A stretch of 64,000 nucleotides of DNA from Eutreptiella sp. 'Long Island Sound 2002'. Lineage: Eukaryota; Euglenozoa; Euglenophyceae; Eutreptiales; Eutreptiaceae. Positions 1 to 10,969 of the stretch are shown here, piece by piece. Under the pieces are notes generated by a model, which saw only the letters and a program-made list of their open reading frames with translations, made no database searches and was not told the DNA's origin. How positions within the stretch are numbered: position 1 is the first letter of the stretch; every line of letters starts with the position of its first letter. The DNA lies in the NCBI GenBank assembly GCA_964036045.1, contig OZ038382.1, forward strand, positions 82,373,918-82,437,917. The letters run 5' to 3'. The position numbers were made by a program, and so were the translations under genes.

Positions 1-208
1 GTGGCCACCCCTCCCCTCTGGTAGGTCGGGCTTTTGCCATCTTCCCCAAAGGATAGGCGCCAGCACAGAAATTGGGCGCCATAGGAGTGGTACTAGTAAC
101 TGACCAGGACCTCCGGTCCGACATCAGCGAAGCTCGTTGATTCGGGAGCCACGCCCGGGAGAGAAGTGAGACACACACAGACATACGTAGCACACTTAGG
201 GTCAAGGT
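1..208. other. Sequence 3' of gypsy A1 coding region
   Basis: No open frame of interest. On the minus strand this follows the stop of the A1 chromodomain ORF, so it is probably the 3' untranslated part of element A1. The expected 3' LTR would lie beyond the window edge. I see no polypurine tract or LTR end that I can support. Confidence 0.35.
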
Positions 209-850
209 TCAGTCCCTAGCTTTAGTCCTGGAAGCAAGCGTCTCAGCCAGCCTCAGCAACTCACCAAGGTTGTTCTGGGACAAGTAGTCAACCAGGACTG
301 AGTTTTGGCGTCCCCCAGGTAGACCAAATGCAGAGAAGGGCCCCCAGGTGGCTTCCTCGACTCCAAACCCTTCCCAGAAAGTGAGGAAGCGCCAACCCTG
401 GCGATAGCGGTGGCGTAGGACAGACTTCACCAGGTAGAAGCCCTCCTTAGCCATCTCCTCGGCGTTCATGTCAGGGAGTTCCCCTTCAACTTCCATACGG
501 CTGGCAGCCCCTTGTAGGTCTAGAGCGGAGATTTTCTCGTCGTTCAGGTCCCACTCTTCCCCACAGAGGTCTTCAGGATCATAGTAGCGCTTCAGGTGTT
601 GAGCAGCGCACACCAGGGTCCCCCCTAGACGGGGAGAACACCGCACGGTTATACGGTGTCCATCCACAGATAGAATCTGGTAGGGCCCGAAGTATGGGTC
701 ATCGCTGGTAGAGCGTGGCCAGGCGGGTAGTCGGCTGTGGTGCACCAGCAACCAGTCCCCTTCTTGGTGGGTGACAGGTACTCGGTGCTTGTTCTTCTTG
801 TTCCACTGACGCTCCGTCACTCTCTCGAGCATAGCCTTGGCCTTGTCCAC
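209..850 (-). pseudogene. Gypsy A1 integrase C-terminus with chromodomain
   Basis: C-terminal part of the A1 pol polyprotein. The first ~90 residues resemble the SH3-like tail of gypsy integrases (a GDWLLVHHSRLP stretch, then PYFGPYQILSVDG). A chromodomain-like block follows at about residues 140-175 (YLVKSVLRHRYRQGW, then FWEGFGVEEATWGPFSAF). Chromodomains of chromoviruses tether integrase to histone marks and bias insertion to heterochromatin. The ORF is in a different frame from the upstream integrase core, so pol is broken near position 890. The methionine at 850 is only the first in this frame, not a true start. Confidence 0.8.
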
Positions 851-2304
851 CTTCGCTTGTTGCTCCTGGACCCACTCAGCCTCTTGTACAAGCCGGTATC
901 TGAGCGCACTCGTACGTCCTCATCGGAGTTGATCTCCTTGGGCGCCCCATAGACACAAAACCACTCCTCCAGGAGTATCTTGATAGTCTCCTCCCCGGTA
1001 ATGTGCTTGGTACATGGGAACACCCTGGTAAGCCTGGTCAACCCACAGGTTACCGCGAGGGCGAAGTCATAGCCCCCAAACATCGGCATCTCCGTGTAGT
1101 CCACGTATAGAACACTGATAGCACAGTGAGGGAAGGGCAGGGTCGAGTAAATACCTCTGTCCCTGATATCCCCTGGTTTGCAGGACCTACACGGGCACTT
1201 GTCCACGATAGGCTGGAGGGTTTTCCGCAGTTGGTCGTCAGTCCACGTAGTGTCGAACCACTGCTTGAATAGCCTCAGGGTACGGTCAGCACCCACATGA
1301 CCGCTGGACTCATGGGTCCACTTCAGCAGCGCTGGGACTCTGTCACTGGGTACCACGATGCGGTCCCCGTGCCAGAGGTAGCTCTTGTCCCTCTTCCACT
1401 GATCTTGGTTGACCAGGAGGGGTTCAACGCATTTCTCCAGGCGCTTGTAGATATCCCCGAACTCCTTCAGGTACTCCGATTGTTGGAGTCCATCCAGGGG
1501 GCGTATCATAGTCATGTTGAGGTCCAGGTAGACGTCCGTACGGCTGAACGCCTCCTTAGCCAGCGCTTCAGACCGGGCACCAATCAGGGCGTCGAAGTTG
1601 TTGCGGCTGATGTAGTCTGCACACTTGTTCTTCACTCCCTGGATATGGTGTACCGTCAGCCATAGATGGCTGAGGTAGGTCCACCAGCGCCGCAGCTTGG
1701 CCTTCTCAGGTGGGGGATCCTTCTGGAAAGTGCGGACCGGCTCTTGGACGCACAGCCAGACCACAGGGTTACTCCCCGACAGTCGTGCTTGTGAGGATAG
1801 CACCAGCATACCCGCGAGCAATTCCTGCTCATAGGTGGAGTAGTTTCCCCTGGCCTGGTTCCATTTCCAGTTCCAGTGGCCCAGAGGTACTAGGACCCAC
1901 TTGTCGTAAGGGTAGCTGTGCTTGAGTGTTCCATCTCGGTTGAGACCTTCAGTCCCCCATTGGGAAATAGCCGAGTCGAACTCCTCCTTCTCTAGTGCTT
2001 GCCATTGGAGCAACGTTCCACCACCCCCCACATTGCTGGCATCGGTCACCACGAAAATCTCCCCTTGTGCCCTAGGCACGCCCAAGCACTTAGCGTTGGC
2101 CACTTTGTCTTTGAGCTCGTCAAACGCTTGTTGCTCTTGTGGGCCCCAGCGCCAAGTAGTACTCTTCTTGATCAGGTCTGTCAGAATGGCGCTGCTGTAG
2201 GTGAAGTTTTTGATATGGCGGCGATAGAAGTTGCACGCCCCAATGAAACTGCGTACATCATGAAGTCCTTTCTTGGGGTCTTCGTGTCGTACCTTGGCGT
2301 CCAT
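817..2304 (-). pseudogene. Gypsy A1 pol: RT connection, RNase H, integrase zinc and partial core
   Basis: Domains in order: RT thumb/connection (DVRSFIGACNFYRRHI), RNase H (VTDASNVGGGG carrying the first Asp; YSTYEQELLAG carrying the Glu), integrase HHCC zinc region (HESSGH with CPCRSC), then the start of the DDE core (VDYTEM; NSDED). The third RNase H Asp position reads CVQEP, whereas A2 keeps CDQEP, so this copy has probably lost RNase H activity. After the second integrase Asp, only about ten residues precede the C-terminal region, so the segment with the catalytic Glu is missing and the frame changes. The RNase H carries a long insertion compared with typical gypsy elements. Confidence 0.88.
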
Positions 2305-2865
2305 CAGGGGTTTGGCCTTAGAGGCCGCTGGGGTCCACCACCCGTAGCCAACGTCAAACCCAGGTACTGCATTGTCTCCTGCATGAACTCACACTTCTCC
2401 AGCTTGAGTCGTGTGTGGTTCTCCTGGCAGACCGCAAAGAACTCACCCAAGAGGATTAGATGGTCCTCCTTGGTATTGGTCCCGAGGCATACATCGTCGA
2501 TGTGTGCTTCCATCTGGGCCCCACGGGATATGAGTCCTGCACCTTAGGTCTCCTTCGTAGGATGGACAAGATCTTGTTCATCAGCTCTCCGAATAGAGCG
2601 GGTGCGTTGGCCACGCCAAACGGCATGACCTTCCACTTGAACACCCTCCCCTGAGGGGTGATGAAGGCTAGTAGCTCCTGAGCGTTGGGCGTCAGGTCCA
2701 CCTGCCAGAATCCGCTCCTCTTGTCCATCTTGGTCTTGTAGCGACAGGAGGCTATCTTCTCAAGGGTAGAATCCATGTTAGGAATGGACCCTGAGTGGTT
2801 CAGCGTTTTCTTGTTCAGCTCTTCGTAGTCCACTGCAGTGTACGGGGTAGTCCCCATCCCTGTAC
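2304..2865 (-). pseudogene. Gypsy A1 reverse transcriptase palm
   Basis: Two overlapping minus-strand frames (2456-2857 and 2304-2513) carry RT fingers and palm: KMDKRSGFWQVDLTPNA, FKWKVMPFGVANAP, and the catalytic box as HIDDVCLGT, where His replaces the usual Tyr/Phe before the two aspartates. Both aspartates are intact here. The frame shifts between the two parts near position 2490. The upstream end stops abruptly at the 17-kb insertion, and the missing N-terminal part of the same RT resumes at 19944. Confidence 0.85.
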
Positions 2866-2878
2866 TCCACGACTAGGC
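2866..2878. repeat. Target-site duplication, left copy
   Basis: TCCACGACTAGGC. It matches TCCAGGACTAGGC at 19931-19943 with one mismatch. In gypsy A2 the uninterrupted site reads CCCAAGGACTAGGCC near 55379, so one copy would be ancestral. The 13-bp length suits target-primed reverse transcription by a non-LTR element. Confidence 0.75.
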
Positions 2879-2879
2879 G

Positions 2880-2899
2880 AGGTAGGTAGGTAGGTAGGT
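2880..2899 (-). repeat. (AGGT)5 microsatellite: LINE 3' tail
   Basis: Five AGGT units abut the left target duplication. On the coding strand of the LINE this is an ACCT-repeat tail, comparable with the short tandem tails that replace poly(A) in several non-LTR clades. Confidence 0.7.
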
Positions 2900-4744
2900 G
2901 CACTCGGTCGTGGAGAGGCGCCCCATGGTTCCCCCTGGCGTCGCCCCTGTGACGAACAGGAAGAGGCCCCGCGCGTGAAGAGCGGAGGCGGCTGACATCC
3001 CACTAGACCTGACTGTTGGCCCCCAACAAAGCGGCCCCGGGCAACACCGGGAGGGCTGATCGCCGCTGTAGTGACGTGCTTGTCTCGCCGGGAGGGTGTG
3101 CCCCCGTGCTTGCGCACGTCCCCTCCTTTGGGCGGAACCCTAGAGCTTCACCGGACTTCCTGGCATATCCCGTTCCCAAGGCATGCATGCACGTTCTTGG
3201 TACTAGGGTTCCGAGGCGCTGGGGTGTCGCACGCTCCGCCTCGAGTCCCAAAGCAGCGCAGGCCTTGGGATGCAGCCTTACCCCCGGTCTCTGGATCTCG
3301 TTTGGCCGGGTCAGCTGCATGGCACGGGCTGCCTCAGTGCCTGGGCTGTGGACACTGGGTTTCATACTGTTGTGCGGCGTTTGTGTTTGGGTCCGGCTTG
3401 CGGTTGGGTGTGGGTTCAGTTCACCCCGCCAGTCCTGGCTGGGGTCTTGGGTGGGTGTGTTTGGGCACAGTTTGTGGTGTTGTCCCTCTTTTGCCGGCTG
3501 TTTGTGGTGTTTGTGGTTGGGCTTAGGTTTCAGCCTGCTTATGGGACGTGTGTGGTTGCGTGCGCGCTCCGCTTGCCCCCCGACGTTTCCGGTTCCGGTG
3601 TGCGGTGTGGGCGTGCGTGCTGGGGTTTGGGCTTCGGCTGCGCCCCGCCTCCCCTTGGGGTGCTGTTGGGGTGTGTGTGTGCTCGTGCACCTGTCCCACG
3701 TGGTCTCCTGCACCTCCCTGTTGGGGTTGCTGTGCGGGGGTGCGTGTTTGTGCGCGGGCCCTGCTTGTTCCCTGCCTTTCCTGGCTGGGGTGCGGTGTGT
3801 GGGCGTGCGTGCTGGGCCCGGGTCTCGGCTGTGCGCCGCCCTTCTTCGTTTGGTTGTCGGGGTGTGTTTTCTGCGCTTTTGTTTTTTGGGCTTGTCTTGG
3901 TTTGGCTTTGTGGAGTCGGTTGCTGGCTGTCCCTGTCCCGGGCCTTGTGGCCCCTGTCCCCCCATCCCCTTTCTTTCGGGCTTGGCTGCTGGCTCCCTTT
4001 TTTTTTTTTCTAGCGTGGTGCGTGGGGGGTTTGGCAGCCTCTTGTGGTGTTGGCGGGCGGTTTGGTGGCTGTGGGCTGTTCTCTCGCCCCCCCCCCCCCT
4101 GCTCCCCCTGTGTTTTGTTTTCTGGGGGGGGGGCTGCCTGTTCCTCCCTCTGCCTTCCCTGGGCTGGCGCACGCACTGGCCCGCATTCAGTGTGGTCTTC
4201 CGGGCTGCTGTTGGCGGTTGCGTTCTGCTTGGCCGTGTTCCGGCCCCATGGGTCGGGTGGGCTATGTACAAGTTGGGCTCGGCGCTCCTTCCTGCCGGGC
4301 TAGGTCCTGGCTCTGCTGGCTGGGCGAGTGCACCAGGCGGCTGCGTGTGGCTCTGGGTTAGGGGGTCGGGGTTGTCCGTGTCCTTCCTCCTCTGCGGTGC
4401 CGCTGGGAACCTTCTGGGTGGCCCGCCACCGTTGTTGCCGGGCGCGTGATGGCTCCGTGTGTGGCCTGCGGTGGCGGTGTGTGGCGTGCTGTTGCGGCGC
4501 CTTCCGGGGTGTGCGGTGGCTTGCTTGGGTTAGTCCTTCAAGTTAGGGCCAGTCGTGCCGTGTTCTGCCGCTCTGTGCCGCGTCGCGTCGCGTCGTGCTG
4601 TGGCGCGTTGCACTGTGGCGCGCTGTGGTGCGGTGTGCCGTGGTCCCGCGTGGTGCCGTGGTGGGTCAGTGGAGTTCAGCCTGGCCTGTGTTGTGGTGCG
4701 GAGTGCGGGCCGGAGTGTGGCTGGCTGGTGGCTGGGGGGTGCGG
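2900..4744. repeat. GC-rich, T+G-biased low-complexity block
   Basis: The + strand is strongly G+T-rich, with homopolymers (T10 near 4000, C13 near 4090, G8 near 4125). Long open frames exist on both strands, but their translations are Cys/Trp/Gly-rich (+) or Pro/Thr/Arg-rich (-), as expected from composition alone. I see no conserved motif. The span 3000-3330 is more balanced in composition and could be a 3' UTR or an older sequence. Confidence 0.5.
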
Positions 4745-7400
4745 TTAGGTGTGGGTGTCTTGCTGGGTCCGTGCTGTGGGGGCCTGGGCGTGCCGCTCCG
4801 GCTTGTGGGTCGGGTAGACCTTCCCGGGGTTGCCCTCCCTGGGGGCCTGTGCCTTGGTCCCGTGTCCTCTGGGGGTCCCGGTCCCTAGCCCTGGTCGCTG
4901 TGGCCGTGCCTTTGTCCTCTTCAGGTGCCTGTGAGGGGTCGTCGCCTGGTGGTGAGGGCGTGGTGGTGCGCCGCGCGGTGGCGCTCCATGCGGCTTCCTC
5001 TGTGGGTGTGGCCCGTTCTCCCCATGTAGGTGTGCCCTCCATCCCCCGTGTGGTTTCCGGTGGCTGGTGGGTGTGCGCTGGTGTGATCTGTACCGCGTCG
5101 GATGCTTGCCTCGGCGGTGCGTGCTGGGGGCTGCGCCCCCGGGAGTCGTGCGGCATTTTGTCGGGGTGGGGCGGCGCTGTTCCCCCTGTCGTGGTATGCC
5201 CTTCCTGGGTGTGGGTTGTGGCGTTTGCCGTGGTGCCCTTTTCCTCTGTGCCTCGGTCCCCGCTCCTGCCCAATTCTGGTTCTTGGGTGGTTTCCTGCCC
5301 CCATGTTGTGTCTCTCCCGTCGCCCTGTCCCTATGGGTGCCTGCCCTCACTTGGGGCCCCTCTGTGCCCTCTTGCCTGAGTGCCCCTTGCTGTCCCTTGC
5401 CCTTCCCTTGCCCTTGTCCTTCTCCTTCCTGGTGTGGTGGTGGCGGGCAGGAGAGGGGGCGCCGATGGCCCAGGTCTGGGGGTGGGTGGCCTGGAGCTAT
5501 TGGCAGAGGGCTGAGGGGGGTGTAGGGGAGGCAGAGGCGCTCGACCGCGTCTCGGAGGAGGGCCTCCCATGCCGCTTGCGGCATGATGGCCTGCGGGGCG
5601 GCCTCGTTGGGGTCGGCGGGGGTGCGGGTGCGCATCTCCCCGAAGGTGTGCACCATGTGCACCCCTTTTCGCCTTTTTCCTCCCCCGGCCCACTTCACCC
5701 AGCGGCAGAGCTCCTGCAAAGCGGGGGCAGACCACCAGGCGAGGCCGGCGGGGGCCCGGGGGGGGGAGGGGTCCGTGCCCGGGGTCCTGGAGCGGCGGGG
5801 GGAGGACGTGGACATGCGGTCGTGGTGGGGCTGGCGGTGCCTGGTGGAGGGGGAGCGGCGGTGGCGGGGGCTGGGGGTGGAGGACGGGTACGGGCGGAGG
5901 GGGGTGCGGGAGGGGGAGGTGGACATCGGGCGGCAGTGGCGCGCTTGGTGTCGCCTGGGGGAGCAGGAGTGGTGGTGGCGGGGGCTGGAGTTGGTGGATG
6001 GGTATTGGTGGCGGGGGGAACGGGGAGCTTGGCGGGGCCTGTGGGGCGAGGGGGGAGTGGACGTGGGGCGGCGGTTGCGTGCCTCGCAGCGCCAGGGGGA
6101 GCGGGAGCGGTGGTGGCGGGGGCTGGGGGTGGGGGTAGTGTACGGCCGGGGGGGGGGAGGGGGAGGTGGACATGGGGCGGCGGTGGCGCTCGTGGTGGCG
6201 CCTGGGGGAGCGGGAGCGGCGAGAGCGGGGTCCCGGGGGGTCGTGGTGGCGCCTGAGGGGGCTGGAGCGGCGCGAGTGGGTGGTTTAGGCGCGGTGGCGG
6301 TGTGGGGATTGTGGGCGCCGGGGGCGAGTGTGCCGTGCGGGGGGGGAGCGGGAGCGCCGCCGTTTGGGGGACTGGGCCTCATCGCTCGAGTCGGGCCAGT
6401 CAGGAGGCGTTGGCGGGTCCTGGGGGGCCTCGCCTGGTGCTGTCTGGTACCCGGGGGGGGGAGAGGTCCCCTGTCGTCCATGGATCCGCCACGTAGGGGT
6501 GTGCTGGCGGCATCGGCTGGTAGTATGGGTCGAGTGACTGTCCCAGGCGGGGTTGGGCCCGGGGGGCCCCTTCGGCGTGGACGTGGTGGCCGGGGGGATA
6601 CCTTCCCTGGTACAGGGGGGTTGGCTGGTACGGGGGGGGTGGCCTCTAGTGGTAGGTGGGGTATGCGGGTGGAGCGCTCGGTGGCTACCATCTCATCGGC
6701 TGGTGCTGTTCGTGCACAGGGGGTTGTGGCCCGATGGTGTAGGGTGGTGGGCAGTGGTAGTGGTGGGGGGGGTGTTGGTGGTTGTGGTGGTGGGGCCTGT
6801 GGTGGTGGTGGCGTTGGTAGTGGTGGGGTTGGTGTTGCAGGTTTGGCCCTTGGACCCCTTGTGGGTATTCCGGTCACCCTTGTGGGGGTGGGAGGTCGGG
6901 CATCGTGCGCAGCCCCTGGTGCTGTACTATGTGGTTGACAGGGGGCGCGGGTCGGGGGCCGGGCTTGACAGTGACAGTGGTCGAGGGGTCCCACGTCCCT
7001 GGGTCTGTTTGGCCGGCGGTGGTGGTGGTTTGTCGGGGATGGATGACAGGGCGCTTGGTGACGGGGATGTTGACGAGGGTTTTGACGGGGTCGTGTTGGG
7101 TGGCCGCCTCTGCGGTGGCGGTGGCTGCCGGTGGGAGGGGGACGTGGGTTGTGGTCGGTCGGCGGTCTTGGCTTGGGTTAGGGTTTGGGTTAGGGCGGTG
7201 TCGGTTTGGTTGTGTCGTTGCGTTTGTGGTGTTGTGTGTGCTCGCTTGGGCGCCGGTTTGGGTTTGGGGTCGCGTTTGGGGTTGGCGTCCGGTTCCAGGT
7301 TGAGGAGGACCTCTGTCTGGAGGTGTGAGGGCGCCGATGTCGGGTCGGGGGTCTTACCGGTGCGTTGCTGGGGTGCCTGAGTGGCCTTTCTGGGGGTTGG
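4745..7400 (-). repeat. Proline-rich low-complexity block with degenerate ORF1-like island
   Basis: The minus-strand frames are dominated by Pro/Ser/His-rich runs made of imperfect GGCGG/GGGGGCTGG-type repeats (5750-6300). Within them, about 5500-5750 encodes a segment of ordinary composition (ALQELCRWVKWAGGGKRR, then MPQAAWEALLRDAVERL). It resembles the ORF1-like islands at 8295-8951, 15.5-16.2 kb and 62.3-62.6 kb in its W-x2-W and AWEAL-type pattern. I read this as a remnant of another LINE ORF1. The rest is probably not translated. Confidence 0.4.
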
Positions 7401-7619
7401 GGGGCCGGTGCGTGCGGCCGCGGCTTTGGCTTTTGCCGTGGCCTTGAAGATGAGGGCAGCAGAGTGTGGGGGGTCGGAGGATGAGGTAAAGGAGGTGGAT
7501 GAGGCAGAGGATGAGGAGGAGGTGGTGGACGCGGGTTGGGCTGTGATGCGGGCAGGCTTGTGGGCGGCGGCTTCTGCTCCGGCCACGGCGGGGAGGATCG
7601 AGGGCATGTCCTCGGGCTG

Positions 7620-8951
7620 TAGGTTGGGGGCGGGCGGCAGGGTCCTGCAATGTGTGAGGTTGTGTGGGTTGGCATCCGCGGGGGGGAACAGTTCGCGTGG
7701 GCTGCATTCAGGGGCCGGGGGGGATGGGCCTGGGTCTTCTGGGTTGTGTGCGGGGGGCGTGTGCGGGCCACTGGGTGGGGTGGGCGTTCATCGGGGCGCA
7801 GGGCTCCTCCCAGCGGGTGTGTGCGGGTTGTCGAGTGTGGGGGGTGTTGAGGGGGGTCCGGCGGGTGGGTGTGTGGCGGGCGTGTGCTGGTGTTCAGGCG
7901 GGTGGGGGAGGCCTGTGTCGCGGGGCCCGGGGGTGCGCGCGATGGTGGGCGTGTGTGAGTCTCCGGGTGAGCAGCGAGAGGGGAGGGGGATGGGCGGGGA
8001 TTGTGCGGTGGGGTGTGTTGTGTCGGTGTATGTGTCTGCCCGCCGTGGCGCGCTTGCGTGGTCAGTTGTAGGCCGGGCGGTTTGGAGGAGAAGCTTGCCG
8101 TCTCCTGCTGCTGCGGCAAGGATTTCGCAGACGAGCTTGCCTATCTGGTGGACCTCTTGGTCAGTGGTGGGAAGGGGGTATGCTAGGTCTGGGCTAAGAC
8201 TGACGCGGCTGAGGACCCTGTGGATGGCATGGTACCCGCAGGTGAGGGATTGCTTTGGTCTAGGGGGGCGGTTTGGCCGCGTGTCCGGGCCCGCCTAGAT
8301 TTGTGTGTGGGCGGTGGGGATGGCCCAAATCCAGGGCACGGTCCTCGTGGGTGGCCAGCGGCGCTGGATCCAGTGGGTCAGGCAGAGCATGGCCAGTCCC
8401 AGGTGGTAGCGCGCCTTCCCTGAGGTGATTTGGGCCAGGGCGCGGGCTGGGGGCTTGTCCCCTGGCTGGAGGAGGAACCTGAGGACCCTGTGCCGGGTGG
8501 TGGGGTACCCTACTGCCCCTGGTGGGGCGGTTTCTGGGGCGAGCATGGTGTCTGTCCCTATGACGAGCCATTGCAGGCCGGGGGACGTAATTGTAGCGGC
8601 TATCAGGTAGTACTGCCCGCGCTCGAGGACTGTAACCGAGACCTCAGGCGGGGGGTGGTCACTGTCTGTAGGTGGGGGGGGGAGGTCGTCGTCTGGGGTG
8701 CAGAGGCCGGCAGCGCGGAGGGCGGTGTCGCGGGTTGGTGCGGTGGCCTGTTCCGACTGCTCCGGGCGGTTCGGGTCTGCTGGATGGTCCTTCTCCGCTG
8801 GGGCCCGTCGTAGGCGTACGGTCCCTCGACGTGTGGCGTTGATGTCGGTGTCGTGTGTCAGGGCCTGGCCCCACTCTATAGGGGGGATCCAGACGTGCTG
8901 GCCCTGGGTGTTTCTGCGGGCTTGCCAGACTACGAGGTCCACGATTGCCAC
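7620..8951 (-). pseudogene. LINE ORF1-like protein, second copy
   Basis: The frame 8295-8951 has balanced composition and looks protein-coding (residues include ERGQYYLIAATITSPGLQWL and ARYHLGLAMLCLTHWIQRRW). It ends at a TAG (8295). The same frame then continues with a coding-like stretch (HQIGKLVCEILAAAAGDGK) before becoming Pro/His-rich. The layout (Trp-rich block, stop, amphipathic segment, Pro-rich tail) parallels ORF1 at 14.6-16.3 kb, so I infer a paralogous ORF1 from a second, ORF2-less LINE fragment. No RNA-binding motif such as CCHC is visible. Function unassigned beyond ORF1-like. Confidence 0.45.
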
Positions 8952-9308
8952 GTGGAGGCCGTTGCCTGGGGTGGTCAGGTCCCGGGGGGTTTAACGGTGA
9001 GCTTGGTCCAGTCCTACTGTCGGCGGTATCAGCCCAGGGGGGTGCTCAGGGCCCTGCTTTGGAGGGTTGCTCGGAGAAGGTCGGGGTCACGGATGGTGGC
9101 CGGTGTGAGGGGGGGGTGCCCCAGGTCCAGGGGAGGTGGGCTGGACGGGTTGCCGGGGTCCTGTGCGTATGGTTGGCCCTGGTTAGGCTCGGCCGGGCTG
9201 GGCGGTGTCGGGGGGCTTCTTGGCTGAGCGATGGGCTCCAGGGCGCTGTGGTGGTGTCTTCGAGGCCTGCGGATGGAGATGGGGGGTGCGTGCGGGGCAC
9301 GGAGTGGG

Positions 9309-9830
9309 TTAGCGGACATCTGGGTCATGCACGGCATGATAATCGATGAGACGCTGCATGTGTTCCCTGGCGGTGGGGTCGGTGAGTTGCTCCGTGTGTG
9401 TTAACAGGACGTGTTTGCGGTGTACCATTTGGGCTGCTGCTCTGCGGACTGCTTCTAGCTGGAACTGCGCTGCTGCCTCCATGGGGCTTTCTGTGTGTTT
9501 GGTGAGGTGTCGGTGCAGGGCCTGTGTCACCGCCCCTCTCATGGTGGCTTCTTTGACCAGGGGATCCCGGAAGAGGCGTTCGGTGGCCTGGTGTGCGTGG
9601 CTGTGGGTTGGCCATCATTCGTGTCATCGTAGGGTTTCCGCCGGGGACCAGCCCACTAGCGTGTCCCTGCCTGTATGGAGGGGTCATTCCTTGAAGTGTT
9701 CTCAGTCCTCCGGGGTGGTGTGGTCGCACGGGCAACGGGTGTGTTCTGCGGGGACGTGGAGGTGCTTGCAGGCGAGCCATCTGGCGACCCTGGTGAGGAA
9801 TGGTAGTTGCTCCCTGAGGGGCTGGATGCG
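9309..9830 (-). pseudogene. LINE ORF2 C-terminus with zinc knuckle
   Basis: Downstream of RNase H the minus strand keeps a Cys/His pattern (CKHLHVPAEHTRCPC, then an EHF box). This is typical of the C-terminal CCHC-like knuckle of non-LTR ORF2 proteins, which helps target-primed reverse transcription. Two stops lie in the knuckle and two more near 9620-9630, in the frame that ends at 9309 with HDPDVR. The last 77 residues are open. The frame differs from the RNase H ORF, so a frameshift lies near 9830. Confidence 0.6.
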
Positions 9831-10969
9831 CGTTTTTGGAGGTGGGCTGGGACGTTTGCTGGACGCAGTGCTGAGTGGTAGAGGGGGATTTGCAGTCTGT
9901 CCTGGAGCTCCTGGATGTGCGCCCGGCTGTCTGCGTCGCTGAGCACGCGGGCGAGATGTTGGATGGGGTTGGGGTAGTGGTATGCTCTGTCGTGGGAGGA
10001 ATAGGGGGCGTCCTCTGGTACCCAGTCCGGGGTCTGATGGGGCTTGGGTACGGGGGGTATGTGTTGGGGGTGTGTGTGGTTTCGGCCAAGGTCAGGGATC
10101 TGGAGGGTTGGTAGGTGCAGTGTGTGCTGGTGTACTGCCTGGTTGTCGACCTTACCATTTCCGTATTGGTGTCTGTGGGACTCTTGTTTCACGATGTGGA
10201 GTTGGACATAGGGGGGAAGGCTGCGAAGGGCTTTCCAGAGCAGCAGTGCCTGGGTGCTGAGGCTCGTTGCGGTGGCTTTGTGAAGTGGGTGCCGTGCTAT
10301 GCGGAGGAGCAGGTGTGTGTCGACAGTGGCGTCTACCATGAACCAGACACGGACGATGTGCGGGAGGTGGGCGGGTAGGTGGGCCGCGATCTCGGCGATG
10401 GCGTCAGCCATGGCCCCTAGCTCCCCGTGGGAGGAGGCCCCGTAGGTGGTGTGGCCCGTGTGGTGGTCCATGTGGTTGTGTCCTCCGGTGTGGGTGATGT
10501 GCGTGAGGGCGGATTCGCCTGAGGCGTCAATGAAGAAGAGCCGGTGCGCCAGTGATGGTTGTGGGAGGCGGCATGGGTTCATGGGCAGGTAGCCGTATAT
10601 GGCGAGGCCCGTGGTGAGGTGGGCTACTGGGGTTGTGGGCCGCAGGACGGGGGTGGCGTACACCCCTATTCCTTTGGAGATGATGTGTTTCGCCTTGGGG
10701 GACATGGCTATGAGTCCCTGCTCCGGCTGTCCTTGTGTGAGGTAGGAGTAGATGTAGTGGAGGATGTAGGCTGTGTCTGGGCCTAGGTCGTGGCATGTGA
10801 GGGTTTGTGTTCGGTGCTCCGGTGTGTGGCAAGAGTGGTGGAGCGGATAGTAGGGGTGCTCGTGCTTGCCCGTGCTGCCTGGTTCGTACATGCTGTAACG
10901 GATGGCAACCCCTTGCCGGGTCGGGGCGGGGCCAGGTGGGTGTAGTGGTGAAGAGCCATTTGGGCGCAT
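9656..10969 (-). pseudogene. LINE ORF2 RNase H domain
   Basis: RNase HI-type signature in order: FFIDASGE (first Asp, about 10519-10537), SSHGELGAMADAIAE (Glu, about 10395-10435), FMVDATVD (Asp, about 10320-10345) and GNGKVDNQAVHQ (final Asp, about 10140-10170). All four acidic positions are present. LINEs that carry RNase H use it to remove the RNA template after first-strand synthesis. The true upstream frame is that of the RT ORF; a frameshift near 10930-10960, in a G/C run, separates them. The methionine at 10969 is not a real start. Confidence 0.8.

Noticed and set aside
3016-4449. Long + strand open frame of 477 codons
   Set aside because: Cys/Trp/Gly-rich translation that follows from G+T-rich DNA; equally long frames exist on the other strand; no motif.
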